Positions 43,956 to 53,952 of a stretch of 64,000 nucleotides of DNA are shown here, piece by piece; position 1 is the stretch's first letter, and every line of letters begins with the position of its first letter. Made by a program: the position numbers and the translations under genes. Origin of the DNA: Paeniglutamicibacter terrestris (lineage in GTDB: Bacteria > Actinomycetota > Actinomycetes > Actinomycetales > Micrococcaceae). A model generated the notes under the pieces. The model worked only from the letters and a program-made list of their open reading frames with translations, was not told where the DNA came from and did no database searches. Where the stretch lies: NCBI RefSeq assembly GCF_012271785.1, contig NZ_JAAWVT010000007.1, forward strand, positions 180,123 through 244,122. Reading direction: 5' to 3'.

Positions 43956-44012
43956 GCAGATACATCGATCCCCGCACCTCCTCGGTGGTGGTGCGGGGAT
44001 CGATGTATCTGC
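43956..44012. terminator. Long palindrome at the 3' end of an SDR gene
   Basis: Perfect 23-bp arms (43956-43978 and 43990-44012) with an 11-nt loop, 13 bp beyond the stop codon of the minus-strand SDR gene. No U-tail is present, so it may stabilise the 3' end or terminate transcription. Confidence 0.7.
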
Positions 44013-44025
44013 TGAATCTTGTGGA

Positions 44026-44772
44026 CTACTTGGTGCGGAAGTCTCCGGCGCCACCGACGTATTCGGTGTGTCCGGTGGCCACATCAGCGGTCACCATCGC
44101 TGCAACCTCTGCGCCGAACTCCACGACGGAGTAGAGCTTGCCAGCTGCGGCACGGCGGGCCTCGATGGCGCCCGGCTCCGCACGGTCCAGGAGCGTCGCG
44201 GTGATGGTGCCCTCGATCATGTCACCGGAAACCACTACGAAGGTGATGCCCTTGGCCTCGAGCGCCGGGATAAATTCACGCAGAGCAAGCTCACCAGCAC
44301 GCTTGGAACGGGCGACCGGCTCGTAAGCGTCCATGGTTTCGACCTGGTCGATGAAGTGTGCCTGGTGGCTGGTCACGAAGACCACCCGGGAGCCCGGCGC
44401 CATCTTAGCGGTAGCCGCCTGGAGCATCGCTACCTGAGCATCACGGTTCAGGCGCAACGCGTAGTCCTCGCCCAGACCCGATTCCATGCCGCCAGAGGCG
44501 TTGAGCACGAGCACATCAAGGGAGCCGAAGTTCTCGATGGCCGCATCAACCAAGGCAGTTGGACCCTCGGGAGCGGTCAGGTCGGAACCAACAGCAACCG
44601 CGCGGCCGCCGGCCTCTACGATGCCCGCAACGATCTTGTTGGCACGTGGTGCCTTCTGACGGTAGTTGATGACAACCCCCGCACCCTGTGCGGCGAGGAC
44701 CTTGGCTACTTCGGCACCGATGCCTCGGGAGGATCCGGTGACGATGGCGCCCTTGGCTGAAAGATCGTTCAA
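44026..44772 (-). CDS. Short-chain dehydrogenase/reductase
   Basis: A 248-residue SDR enzyme with TGSSRGIG as the cofactor loop, LVLNASGGMESG in place of NNAG, the catalytic Ser in VVFVTSHQAHF and a Tyr in DAYEPVARSKRAGE. The Tyr-to-Lys spacing there is longer than the usual YxxxK. A TTG start at 44772 is chosen because AGGAG lies 5 nt upstream; the longer reading from 44934 has no such site. Substrate unknown. Confidence 0.87.
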   Translation of the reverse strand: MNDLSAKGAIVTGSSRGIGAEVAKVLAAQGAGVVINYRQKAPRANKIVAGIVEAGGRAVAVGSDLTAPEGPTALVDAAIENFGSLDVLVLNASGGMESGLGEDYALRLNRDAQVAMLQAATAKMAPGSRVVFVTSHQAHFIDQVETMDAYEPVARSKRAGELALREFIPALEAKGITFVVVSGDMIEGTITATLLDRAEPGAIEARRAAAGKLYSVVEFGAEVAAMVTADVATGHTEYVGGAGDFRTK

Positions 44773-45095
44773 TGCTGCTCCTAAAGTGGTTGCCGGGCCC
44801 GGCGCTGCGGCGCATACGTGCTTCGGCACATCTTGGTGGTAAGGAAAGTCTTTGGCTAGTACGCACAACCAGTGCGTACCTCTTCTCAATCCTGCCAGTA
44901 CGCGAGGGCGCGCACCGTTGTAGGAATCCTCCAAACAAGTCTAGTTCAGCACTGCCCCGGTCGGGGTGCCGCGCTTTGCCGCCGTGTCGCAGCAAGGCTG
45001 TGGGCTCGGCACCTGGGGCGCATGCCCCAGGAACCAAGACAGCGTGGCGGAATAAGGCGCATTAGAACCGGAAGATTCACACCACGCTGGTGCGC

Positions 45096-45560
45096 TTAGG
45101 CTAATTCTGCGCGAACCATTCCGCTCAGTGCTTTGCCGTCAAAGCGTCCGGCTACTTGCTCGGAGACCTGCTTCATGACGGTGCCCATCTGACGCATCCC
45201 TAGCTCGGCACCCTCGGCGCGCAAAGATGCGACAACCCCAGCAACGATGGCAGCAGCCTCGTCCTGACTCAGGGCTGCCGGGAGGTATGCCTCGATGATG
45301 GCAGCTTCCTGGGATTCTGCTGCGGCGCGATCTTCCGCACCGGCCTCTGTGTACGTAAGGGCTGTTTCGCGCCGGCGCGCGGCTTCCTTCTGGAGCAATG
45401 AAATTACTGCAGCGTCATCAAGTACCAGCGGAGTCTTGCCACCTTTTTCGCGGGTGTTGATTTCACCGAGCATGTTCCGCACCGTAGTGAGTTCCACCTT
45501 GTTCCCGGCCTTAAGGTGCGAGGTCATATCCGCACGAAGGCGGTCCTTGAGGGTTTCCAT
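45096..45560 (-). CDS. GatB/YqeY-domain protein
   Basis: A 154-residue YqeY-type protein (METLKDRLRADM, EAAIIEAYLPAALSQDE, MGTVMKQV). The domain resembles the tail of GatB and may bind tRNA; its function is not established. The ATG at 45560 is used, after a GAAGAA-rich leader. Confidence 0.92.
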   Translation of the reverse strand: METLKDRLRADMTSHLKAGNKVELTTVRNMLGEINTREKGGKTPLVLDDAAVISLLQKEAARRRETALTYTEAGAEDRAAAESQEAAIIEAYLPAALSQDEAAAIVAGVVASLRAEGAELGMRQMGTVMKQVSEQVAGRFDGKALSGMVRAELA

Positions 45561-45932
45561 GATGGATTCTTCTTCCCGTCTTATCCGACAGTTTTGGTGT
45601 GCGGCTGCACCCATTCTGTTGCCGGTGTCGCCCCTAGTTTATTGCGTTCGGCGAACTCGCGCCGCATCCAAGGGAAACTTCCCCACGTGTGTTCGCTGTC
45701 TGGTGAGGCAATTTCTACGATAAGTAGGTCCGCACTCCCCTAGTTGCGCAGCACGATCGACAAATGAAACGGGTCTGTTCCTGGCTGGTTTGAATAGTTG
45801 AGTCGAATGGCTGACCCAGCCAGCCCTAAAAGTTGACTAAGTCAAAAATTTATCTAGGTGTTATAACTAGCTATGGTTTTCAACATATTTGAGCATGGAC
45901 GCCCTTTGACTCACGGGCCCACCGATTGACAA

Positions 45933-45978
45933 CGCAAAAGTGCGACCACCGCCTATCTCCGGTGGTCGCACTTTTGCG
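45933..45978. terminator. Terminator after fabG
   Basis: Perfect 19-bp arms (45933-45951 and 45960-45978) with an 8-nt loop, 45 bp beyond the fabG stop. It also closes the region upstream of yqeY. Confidence 0.85.
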
Positions 45979-46022
45979 CCAGCTCCACTTCAGAAAGAAG
46001 GGAAGCGATTCAGCGTACGTTC

Positions 46023-46823
<801 letters not shown>

Positions 46824-46959
46824 CTACTACGCTGCACACTCGGGCTTCCGGTGTGAACGCTGGGAGCCCGACCAATGTTCGCTCAACGCCTTGGCCTCAA
46901 ATTCGTATGCCGGCTTGGGTCGGTGAGACAATAGGAAGCATCGGATCCACGGAAGAATC

Positions 46960-47529
46960 ATGAGCTCACCCAACAACAGCCACAGTCACGATCCGGGCAC
47001 ACCCGTGCACCGGATTACCGAGGCGCAGGAATCCCACACAGTGGAGAAACGATCCCGCGTTCTCAAGTACACCATCTCCATGTCCATACGCATGGCGTGC
47101 TTTATTGCTGCTTTTTTTGTGCATGGTTGGTTGCAGTGGGTTCTACTGGGTGCAGCCGTAGTCCTTCCCTACATTGCCGTAGTGGTTGCCAATGGCGGTG
47201 CAGATCTCACCAAGCGGGAACCCCCAGCAGAATTCTTCGCGGGAGATGACCCCCGATTGCTCACTGCCGGTCCGCAGCCCACCACAGCTGAGCCACAGAC
47301 CGCCTCTTCCGCCACGTCAACACCGAGGGAAGAGACGAACGACGACGAATTCTTGGGCGAAGATGGACAACTGATCACCGATCCGCCTGTTAATTCCCAC
47401 TCAGACTCCCCCGCCGTGGCTCATAACGACGATAGCTACCCGGCGGAAGCACCGACCACCATCGATGGCAGTTTTGTTGATGAACCCGATGCTCCCAACC
47501 GAGCTAAAGCGCCCGAAGGAACCCCATGA
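46960..47529 (+). CDS. DUF3099-family membrane protein
   Basis: A 189-residue protein with two membrane helices (about 47-85: CFIAAFFVHGWLQWVLLGAA), the hallmark RITEAQES and the SIRMACF segment of DUF3099, an actinobacteria-restricted family of unknown function. The long acidic, Pro/Thr-rich tail (about 90-189) is low in complexity. Its stop overlaps the next start (ATGA). Confidence 0.85.
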   Translation: MSSPNNSHSHDPGTPVHRITEAQESHTVEKRSRVLKYTISMSIRMACFIAAFFVHGWLQWVLLGAAVVLPYIAVVVANGGADLTKREPPAEFFAGDDPRLLTAGPQPTTAEPQTASSATSTPREETNDDEFLGEDGQLITDPPVNSHSDSPAVAHNDDSYPAEAPTTIDGSFVDEPDAPNRAKAPEGTP

Positions 47530-47795
47530 ATCTCTTGGACTCATTAGGCGACAGCAACGCCGTCCCTGGTCCCTCCGGGCCGCCAAAATGCTCGCGCAAG
47601 GGCTGTCGAGCCAATGCCAGCGTCGCACTCGCCTGGAACAACCCCAAGATTCACACGCCCGAACGGCGCAAAACCTGGCTGGCATGCTCCGAGCATGCCG
47701 ACTGGCTAGAAAACTACCTTTCCGAGCGCTTGCTCTTCAAGGAGCGCATGCCGCTTCCTGACGCGGCGACCGACTCGAGTTCCCTAGGAGAATAA
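47526..47795 (+). CDS. Small conserved protein with C-x4-C motif
   Basis: An 89-residue protein starting in an ATGA overlap with the DUF3099 gene. Contains KCSRKGCRANA and LACSEHADWLENYL; the Cys and His could form one zinc site. Similar small proteins lie next to SURF1 genes in related actinobacteria, to my knowledge. Function unknown. SURF1 starts 6 bp downstream. Confidence 0.8.
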   Translation: MNLLDSLGDSNAVPGPSGPPKCSRKGCRANASVALAWNNPKIHTPERRKTWLACSEHADWLENYLSERLLFKERMPLPDAATDSSSLGE

Positions 47796-47801
47796 ACAAG
47801 C

Positions 47802-48731
47802 GTGTACCGATTCCTGGCCAGCACCCGCTGGATTGGCTGGTTGCTTCTGGTCTCCCTCTTTGCCGTCGTTTTCGCATTTCTCGGCCATTGGCAAATGGAC
47901 CGTCGTGAAGGCGTTCTGACCGAGATCTCTCATGTGAAGCAAAACTACGATGCTCGACCGGTATCGTTCGACGAGGCCGCTGGTCTCTTTGAAGCGTTGC
48001 CTCAGGAGGCCAAATGGACGCCTGTCGCCCTGCACGGCACCTATCTGAGTGATGACACGACCATCGTGCGTAACCGTATTTCCGGTTCACGACCCGGCTA
48101 CGAGGTGCTTGTTCCTTTCCGAACCAAGGAGGGAACCATTGTCATTATCAACCGTGGGTTCCTGCCCATCGGCAATGACAGTGCCGGTAAGCCCGACGCA
48201 GTTCCGGCTCCCCCGAGCGGGACGGTTGAGGTGGATGTTCGTCTGAAGGGCGGTGAACCGACTCTTGACCGTGGAGCACCCCAGGGCCAGCTGGCCTCCA
48301 TCGATTTGCCGGCCTATGAGAAATTACTGGGCTATGACGTGGCCACGGGCAGCTATGGATTGATGTTCGCGGAAGATCCAGCCCCGAGCTCAGCTCCGAC
48401 TCAACTCATCCGACCCGATGAGGATGAGGGCCCGCACCTTTCATATTCTTTCCAGTGGTATGCCTTTGGAGTGCTGGTGTTTGTTGGCTTCGGTTATGCG
48501 GCCAAGCAGCAGAAGCGCATCAACAAGGAAGATAAGGAAGAACGCGCCGCGGCAGCGCTGCGCGGCGAGGAACCGGTCCTGCATCAGGCGCACCGCCTGC
48601 GCAATCGGCCCAAGAAGTTGGTCCGTCGCGACGGTAGCCCTACCGATGAAGCCACAGAGGATGCCTACCTCGATGAGCTGGAGCGCAAAGCACCGGACAA
48701 CCTGAAGGTGGAAGTTCCCGGCTCGAACTGA
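47802..48731 (+). CDS. SURF1-family cytochrome oxidase assembly protein
   Basis: A 309-residue membrane protein assisting cytochrome aa3 oxidase assembly. Two helices flank a large exterior domain: the first at about 10-28 (WIGWLLLVSLFAVVFAFLG, followed by HWQMDRR) and the second at about 225-245 (SYSFQWYAFGVLVFVGFGY). The GTG start follows AGGAGAA. The C-terminal cytoplasmic tail is highly charged. Third gene of the DUF3099 operon; a terminator follows. Confidence 0.92.
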   Translation: MYRFLASTRWIGWLLLVSLFAVVFAFLGHWQMDRREGVLTEISHVKQNYDARPVSFDEAAGLFEALPQEAKWTPVALHGTYLSDDTTIVRNRISGSRPGYEVLVPFRTKEGTIVIINRGFLPIGNDSAGKPDAVPAPPSGTVEVDVRLKGGEPTLDRGAPQGQLASIDLPAYEKLLGYDVATGSYGLMFAEDPAPSSAPTQLIRPDEDEGPHLSYSFQWYAFGVLVFVGFGYAAKQQKRINKEDKEERAAAALRGEEPVLHQAHRLRNRPKKLVRRDGSPTDEATEDAYLDELERKAPDNLKVEVPGSN

Positions 48732-48736
48732 CCCCG

Positions 48737-48771
48737 AGTTTCGCGGCCTCACGTTGTGCGGCCGCGAAACT
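48737..48771 (+). terminator. Terminator after SURF1
   Basis: Perfect 12-bp arms (48737-48748 and 48760-48771) beginning 5 nt after the stop codon. Confidence 0.75.
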
Positions 48772-49275
48772 GCCCGTCGGACGAACATTCGGCTGGCGGA
48801 GGGCACGGGCGTTAGCTGTCCCACACTTGGTGCCGGTCGATTGGCTGCCGAAGCCAAAAACCCGCGCGACATGTGCCGGGGAACCCAACAGTGCAATCGT
48901 GATGCCGCGACGCCGGGTGGTCGGATCAACTCCGAGCGCCTAGAGGCACTCCTCCGGATCCCTGACGCTGCGGTTCATCAGCATCCAAAACAGCACGTGA
49001 GCCACTGGCCTCTCCCCCGCCCTAACTAACACCACGTCATGGCCCAACCCGACCAAAAGCATGTGAGCGCAGCTCGGGGATCCCGGATATCGACGAGCCG
49101 ACGAGCCGACGAGCCGACGAGCCGACGACGAGATACGAAGCCACGCTAGCTCGTCCCGCGAGGTTGATCTCCCAAATAGTCCCACGTAACAGGGACGCAA
49201 GAAAATACCCTGAGCTGCTGCCACCCACCGAGACCGCGCCCAAGGCGCCAGGATCCGAACCCTGCTCAACGCACG
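48772..49275. other. Intergenic stretch with a short tandem repeat
   Basis: About 500 bp between convergent genes. No gene is recognised on either strand. Its one distinct element is the 8-bp tandem repeat at 49091-49122. Confidence 0.4.
49091..49122. repeat. Tandem repeat, unit CGACGAGC
   Basis: Four perfect copies of the 8-mer CGACGAGC followed by a partial copy (CGACGA, then CGAG). It lies in intergenic DNA. Such a tract could vary in copy number by slippage. Confidence 0.85.
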
Positions 49276-49327
49276 AAAAAGCCCGCCTTCCCGCTACTTG
49301 CCATGGGCAGGGAGCGGGAAGGCGGGC
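49276..49327 (-). terminator. Terminator of the ABC-F gene
   Basis: 15-bp arms (49281-49295 and 49313-49327) with an inner short stem. On the minus strand five T (49280-49276) follow directly. It begins 11 bp after the ABC-F stop. Confidence 0.88.
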
Positions 49328-49337
49328 CGAATTCGAA

Positions 49338-50939
49338 CTAGGCCAGAGACACGAGTTCCAGGTAGGCATCGTTCCAGAGGTCCTCGTCGCCATCGGGCAA
49401 CAGCACCACACGGTCCGGGTTCAGGGCAGAAACTGCTCCCTCATCGTGCGAGACCATGACAACGGCGCCGGAGAAGTTCGAGAGCGCGGAGAGGATCTCG
49501 GCACGCGATGCCGGGTCCAAGTTGTTAGTGGGCTCATCGAGCAACAGCACGTTCGCACTGGAGGCAACGATGGTGGCCAAGGCCAAACGAGTCTTCTCGC
49601 CACCGGAGAGTACTCCGGCCGGCTTGGAGACATCGTCACCGGAGAACATGAATGAACCCAAGATGCCGCGGACCTCTGCATCACCCATGTGGCTTGGCGC
49701 GGCAGAACGCATGTTCTCCAGCACCGTACGGTCCACGTCCAGGGTGTCGTGCTCCTGAGCGAAGTAACCAATCTTCAGGCCGTGGCCCGGGATCAGTTCA
49801 CCGGTGTCAGGATCGCCCGCGCCGGCAAGCATGCGCAGCAACGTGGTCTTACCCGCACCGTTCAGGCCCAGAATCACAACCTTGGAACCGCGGTCAATGG
49901 CGAGAGAAACATCGGTGAAGATCTCCAACGAGCCGTAAGACTTGCTCAGTCCCTGGGCCATCAGTGGGGTTTTGCCACACGGAGCCGGATCCGGGAAACG
50001 CAGAGCTGCCACACGATCGGCGACACGGACATCGTCCAAACCGCCCATCAGACGGTCCACGCGCTTAAGCATCGACTGGGCGGCCGAGGCACCCGAGGCA
50101 CGAGCCTTCATCTTGTTGGCCTGAGCCAGCAAGGTGGTGGCCTTCTTCTCGGTATTGGCACGCTCACGCTTACGCGCACGCTCATCGGTTTCGCGCTGAG
50201 CCAGGTAACGCTTCCAACCCAGGTTGTACACGTCCATGGTGGCACGGTTGGCGTCGAGGTGGATGACCTTGTTAACCGTGGCTTCCAGCAGCGAGGTATC
50301 GTGCGAAATCACCAGCAAGCCACCCTGGTGGTTCGCTAGGAAGCTGCGCAGCCAGACGATGGAGTCGTGGTCGAGGTGGTTAGTCGGCTCATCAAGCAAC
50401 AACGTCTGAGCATCCGCGTAGAGGATTCGTGCCAATTCAACACGACGACGCTGACCACCGGAAAGGGTTGACAGCGGCTGGTTGAGCAGGCGCTCGGGCA
50501 AAGCCAGGTTGTTGGAGATGGCAGCGGCCTCGGACTCGGCGGCGTAACCGCCACCGGCGATGAATTCCGCTTCGATGCGATCGTATTGGCGCATGGCCTT
50601 GGCGGCTACAGCGGGATCCTCCGACGCCATGTCGTCCTGGCACTGCTTGAGCTTCGTGACGATCTCATCAAGGCCACGAGCCGAAAGGATACGGTCGCGA
50701 GCCAGCTGCTCCATGTTGGGAGTGCGCGGATCCTGCGGCAAGTAGCCGATTGATCCGGTGGTGGTGACGGAGCCACCGGCAGGCAAAGATTCGCCAGCCA
50801 GTACGCGCGTCATCGTCGTCTTGCCGGCACCGTTTCGCCCGACGAGGCCGATCTTATCTCCCTTGTCGATGCGGAACGAGACGCCCTCCATGAGAAGGCG
50901 TGCGCCAGCGCGCAGCTCCAAATCGGCAACGGAAATCAC
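49338..50939 (-). CDS. ABC-F family ATPase
   Basis: A 533-residue protein with two ABC domains and no membrane segments, thus an ABC-F translation factor acting on the ribosome. First domain: GRNGAGKTTM and LLDEPTNHLD. Second: GLNGAGKTTLLRM and LLDEPTNNLD. Between them is a charged linker (residues about 235-305) rich in Arg/Lys. The GTG start at 50939 follows AAAGGG; the longer reading is less likely. The related EttA protein gates translation by energy state. The subgroup is not certain, and antibiotic protection cannot be excluded. Confidence 0.92.
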   Translation of the reverse strand: MISVADLELRAGARLLMEGVSFRIDKGDKIGLVGRNGAGKTTMTRVLAGESLPAGGSVTTTGSIGYLPQDPRTPNMEQLARDRILSARGLDEIVTKLKQCQDDMASEDPAVAAKAMRQYDRIEAEFIAGGGYAAESEAAAISNNLALPERLLNQPLSTLSGGQRRRVELARILYADAQTLLLDEPTNHLDHDSIVWLRSFLANHQGGLLVISHDTSLLEATVNKVIHLDANRATMDVYNLGWKRYLAQRETDERARKRERANTEKKATTLLAQANKMKARASGASAAQSMLKRVDRLMGGLDDVRVADRVAALRFPDPAPCGKTPLMAQGLSKSYGSLEIFTDVSLAIDRGSKVVILGLNGAGKTTLLRMLAGAGDPDTGELIPGHGLKIGYFAQEHDTLDVDRTVLENMRSAAPSHMGDAEVRGILGSFMFSGDDVSKPAGVLSGGEKTRLALATIVASSANVLLLDEPTNNLDPASRAEILSALSNFSGAVVMVSHDEGAVSALNPDRVVLLPDGDEDLWNDAYLELVSLA

Positions 50940-51064
50940 GGTGACCCTTTCGGTAAAATGTATTGCGGCCGCCCTGCTGGGCAACCTACCCAGTCTACGC
51001 GGGGTTAACCATGTTTGGCATTATGATGCGTTCAATCTCACTCTGAGGTGCGATTTTGAATGCA

Positions 51065-52342
51065 TCAGGGCTTCCCTGAGACGCCCTTTGGCTGTTGAGC
51101 TTCGGACTGGCCAGCGGGCTCATTCTTGGCGGCAGTTCCCGCCCCCGCTCCGGTTTTGGCTTCCAGCTTGGGTTCCTTCCTGGCACCGGCGTTGGTGACC
51201 GGAACCTGGCCGGTGAGCGGGGCGCTTGGCGCGACGCTGGCTCCGATGGTGCCGGACATTTTGGCTCGATACACATCCATCTGCGCCAGACGGCGGCGCA
51301 GTGAATCGGCACGATGCTCATCCCCTCCGCTGGTGGCCTTGATGTGCGAGGTACCAAAGTGCCAGAGCAAAACATCATCCAGCAATCGGTCCGGGCCCGG
51401 AGAATAGCGGTGGTCCAACGCGGCACGCACCGAGGTAATGACACTGGGCTGGAGCAGCTGGGCAAATTCACGCGTACCGGAGAGGCCGTGAGCGGCCAAG
51501 AGTTCCGCCGCCCATCCCCAGTCGTCGTCCGATTTACGGTCCACATGTGGCAACAGGGTCTGCCAGATCAACTGAATGCGTTGGGCACTAAGCGGCACAG
51601 CACCTTCGCCATCCGCATCCCAGAATCCTGTCACGGTCTGGAAGCGCTCATGGAGCTCGGAGAACTGATCCTCCACGGCCTCGAGCATGGCGGCGGTGGC
51701 AGTGAATTGCCGATCGATGTGCGGGCTCCAGGCCCGCGGTTCGGCGTTCTTAAAACGAATGTCGTGCTCAATTTCGCTCCATGCGTGCGACAAAATCGTC
51801 CGGATCTGCACTTCGAAGACGAAGTTGCCGGTAATGCGCACCTCGCCACCGAGTTTGGCCTGGAAATCGCGCACCACCTCCTCACCACGTGTCTTCAGGA
51901 TCAGGTGGCGCGAGGAATAACCATAGGTACCCGATTCAACGGAACCAATGTCTTTTTCGCGGTCAGAGCGGCAATCGAAGTCCGAACGTCGACGTTTGAT
52001 GAGGTTCGCTGCCTCACGAATTTCATGCGGGAGCTTAACGATCACACGCACGCCGACGAGGTCATGAACCTCGCGTAGTGGGCTGGGAAATTCGAGGGAG
52101 GGAGTTTCCCCGGCCGTCGGCACCAACATTCGTGCGGCCTTGTCGCGGAAGGACTCCACCGTCTTCACCCTAGTAACGATGAACAATGGGGTCGTATCCG
52201 TCTCATCAAAGAGCGATTCGATCCGCGTGCGCATGGCCTCGGCAACGTGTTCAAGCATGGGACGGGCAGTCGCGTAAAGTTCCACGCTGTGACTGACCTG
52301 TTCGCGCAATGATTCATCAAGGGTCTCCCAAGGGGTGCCCAC
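51065..52342 (-). CDS. RelA/SpoT-domain (p)ppGpp synthetase-like protein
   Basis: A 425-residue protein with a RelA/SpoT nucleotidyltransferase domain but no N-terminal HD hydrolase domain and no TGS/ACT domains. Visible motifs are VHDLVGVRVIVKLP, TYGYSSRHLIL and FEVQIRTILSHAWSEIEHD, with the key Asp and Glu in place, so synthetase activity is plausible. A helical region follows, then a low-complexity Ala/Pro/Lys tail from about 365. The GTG start follows AGGAGG. Longer than usual small alarmone synthetases. Role: stress alarmone, inferred. Confidence 0.88.
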   Translation of the reverse strand: MGTPWETLDESLREQVSHSVELYATARPMLEHVAEAMRTRIESLFDETDTTPLFIVTRVKTVESFRDKAARMLVPTAGETPSLEFPSPLREVHDLVGVRVIVKLPHEIREAANLIKRRRSDFDCRSDREKDIGSVESGTYGYSSRHLILKTRGEEVVRDFQAKLGGEVRITGNFVFEVQIRTILSHAWSEIEHDIRFKNAEPRAWSPHIDRQFTATAAMLEAVEDQFSELHERFQTVTGFWDADGEGAVPLSAQRIQLIWQTLLPHVDRKSDDDWGWAAELLAAHGLSGTREFAQLLQPSVITSVRAALDHRYSPGPDRLLDDVLLWHFGTSHIKATSGGDEHRADSLRRRLAQMDVYRAKMSGTIGASVAPSAPLTGQVPVTNAGARKEPKLEAKTGAGAGTAAKNEPAGQSEAQQPKGVSGKP

Positions 52343-52569
52343 ACATGCCTCCTACCAACAAAATGCTAATGGTTTTTTGCTCTGACATCAGCCTATCAAC
52401 TGCACCCGTCACGTTGCTCGGCGCCGCGTTATCCACTCATGGCCGGTCGTGTACACATCGATAGTATTGCGCTGAAAATTGTGGGGATCATCGCAGCGCT
52501 AATCAGCAGTTCCGGCACGAGGTGACCTGATCGTCGGACAACGGCATGAAGCGGCTCGCCGACGAAACC

Positions 52570-52599
52570 AAAAAACCCGCATCACACACGCACTGCGGG
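52570..52599 (-). terminator. Terminator downstream of the DUF2637 gene
   Basis: On the minus strand a CCCGCA/TGCGGG stem (52599-52594 and 52581-52576) is followed by six T (52575-52570), about 100 nt after the DUF2637 stop. Confidence 0.75.
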
Positions 52600-52695
52600 A
52601 AAATTATCCCTCGGCACACGGTGATACGGGGTTGTTGATGCGGCTATAGATGCACAGCGGTCCGTGCCGAGAATCGTCTGGGCGACGGAAAGTTG

Positions 52696-53529
52696 TTAGT
52701 TCTTTGAGCCCTGCGTCTGAGCGATTTCATCGTAAAGCGGGGAGGCGCCATTGGCGGCCTGGTTCTTGGCCGGAGCCTTACCCTGCGGGATGTTCCGGCT
52801 ACCGGAGTTGCCCGAAAGATTCGTGTTCTCGGCGTAAGCGGAAGCTGGAACGGAGTTTTTCACGCCGACGCTGGATTTGCTGGCATCTGCACGACCCTCG
52901 GCTCGAGCCCTCGAGGTGGCCTCGATCAGTTCCGTCTTGGCTGCTTCAAGCCGATCGGCTTCGGCCGCTTGAGCATCGTTCATCGCGGCCTGGAAACCAT
53001 CGTCGTAGGCAATGCCGTACTTTTCATTTTCCGCGGCCTGCTCGTCAAACTCGGCTGCCGCACGGAGTTCGGCGGCTTCCGACTTCTTTTGGTACATGTG
53101 CACCGTGAGGTGGGTGATGGCCAGCAGAACCACCGGCGGCATGGCCGCCACGAGTGCCGAGACAACGGGCGGAATGCCAGTGTCCATGGTGCCAACGGTG
53201 AGGATCGCGTGCACCGAGTTTGCGGCGGTGGAGACGATGGCGCCGAAGAAGAGCAAGGACCACGGGTAGATCATGGCGCGACGGCTGTGGCCGTTCAGCG
53301 CCACGATGGCCACCGTCGAGGCGACGATCATGCCATCGACAATGACCGGCCAGATCCAGGCGAGGTTCGCATCGATGCCCGAGCGTTGGGCAAGATCTGT
53401 CAAAGCGGCAAAAGAAAGGACGAAGGCGCCCACGGCGATCAAGACGGTGGCAGCGACCGCGGTGCGCAAGACGGCCTTGTGTGGCTCGTTCGGGATCTTA
53501 TCGTTCATCTGGCTGGAGGCCTCAATCAT
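52696..53529 (-). CDS. DUF2637-family membrane protein
   Basis: A 277-residue protein with four predicted membrane helices in the first 140 residues (TVLIAVGAFVLSFAAL, WIWPVIVDGMIVAST, and two more), the layout of DUF2637. A charged coiled-coil stretch (about 145-215) and a Ser/Asn/Gly-rich tail follow. Related proteins occur on actinobacterial chromosomes and conjugative plasmids; function is unknown. The start may be ATG 53529 or ATG 53508 (MNDKIP), which has GAGG upstream. Confidence 0.82.
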   Translation of the reverse strand: MIEASSQMNDKIPNEPHKAVLRTAVAATVLIAVGAFVLSFAALTDLAQRSGIDANLAWIWPVIVDGMIVASTVAIVALNGHSRRAMIYPWSLLFFGAIVSTAANSVHAILTVGTMDTGIPPVVSALVAAMPPVVLLAITHLTVHMYQKKSEAAELRAAAEFDEQAAENEKYGIAYDDGFQAAMNDAQAAEADRLEAAKTELIEATSRARAEGRADASKSSVGVKNSVPASAYAENTNLSGNSGSRNIPQGKAPAKNQAANGASPLYDEIAQTQGSKN

Positions 53530-53952
53530 GGTTGGGTTAAACGTTTATTTCCGACCGGTCTGCCTTCCACGCCCCAGCGGGACGCAGTTCCCTCAGGCAC
53601 ACCGGAACTAATTCTACTGTGCGCAGCACCGCGCGTATTGCTGCGCTTATTTCTCCGTCACCAGGCGGTAAGACCATCGAATGGGGCGAAAACCGGCGAA
53701 TCTGTGCCAATGATCACCACGAGCCGGAAGCCCCAGCGCCTGCCCAAAAGCCCTCAGAGCGGCTATTGTTAACGGTGGATCAACCTTGCGTTAATCATTG
53801 GGGGCACGCCAGCCACCGGAAGCACCTATGATCCCACTCCCAAAACCCTCGCTCTAGCAGCATTGACACGGTCATCCCGTGCGTAGCCCTTCATGCCACG
53901 CGCCCGGCGAACAGCCGTGTCTCCGTACCACCAGCAGGAGATGCTCACCCTT

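Noticed and set aside
43750..44760. A 336-codon plus-strand frame antisense to the SDR gene at 44026
   Set aside because: It runs through the 23-bp palindrome and opposite a clear SDR protein; the amino acid content is typical of antisense shadows.
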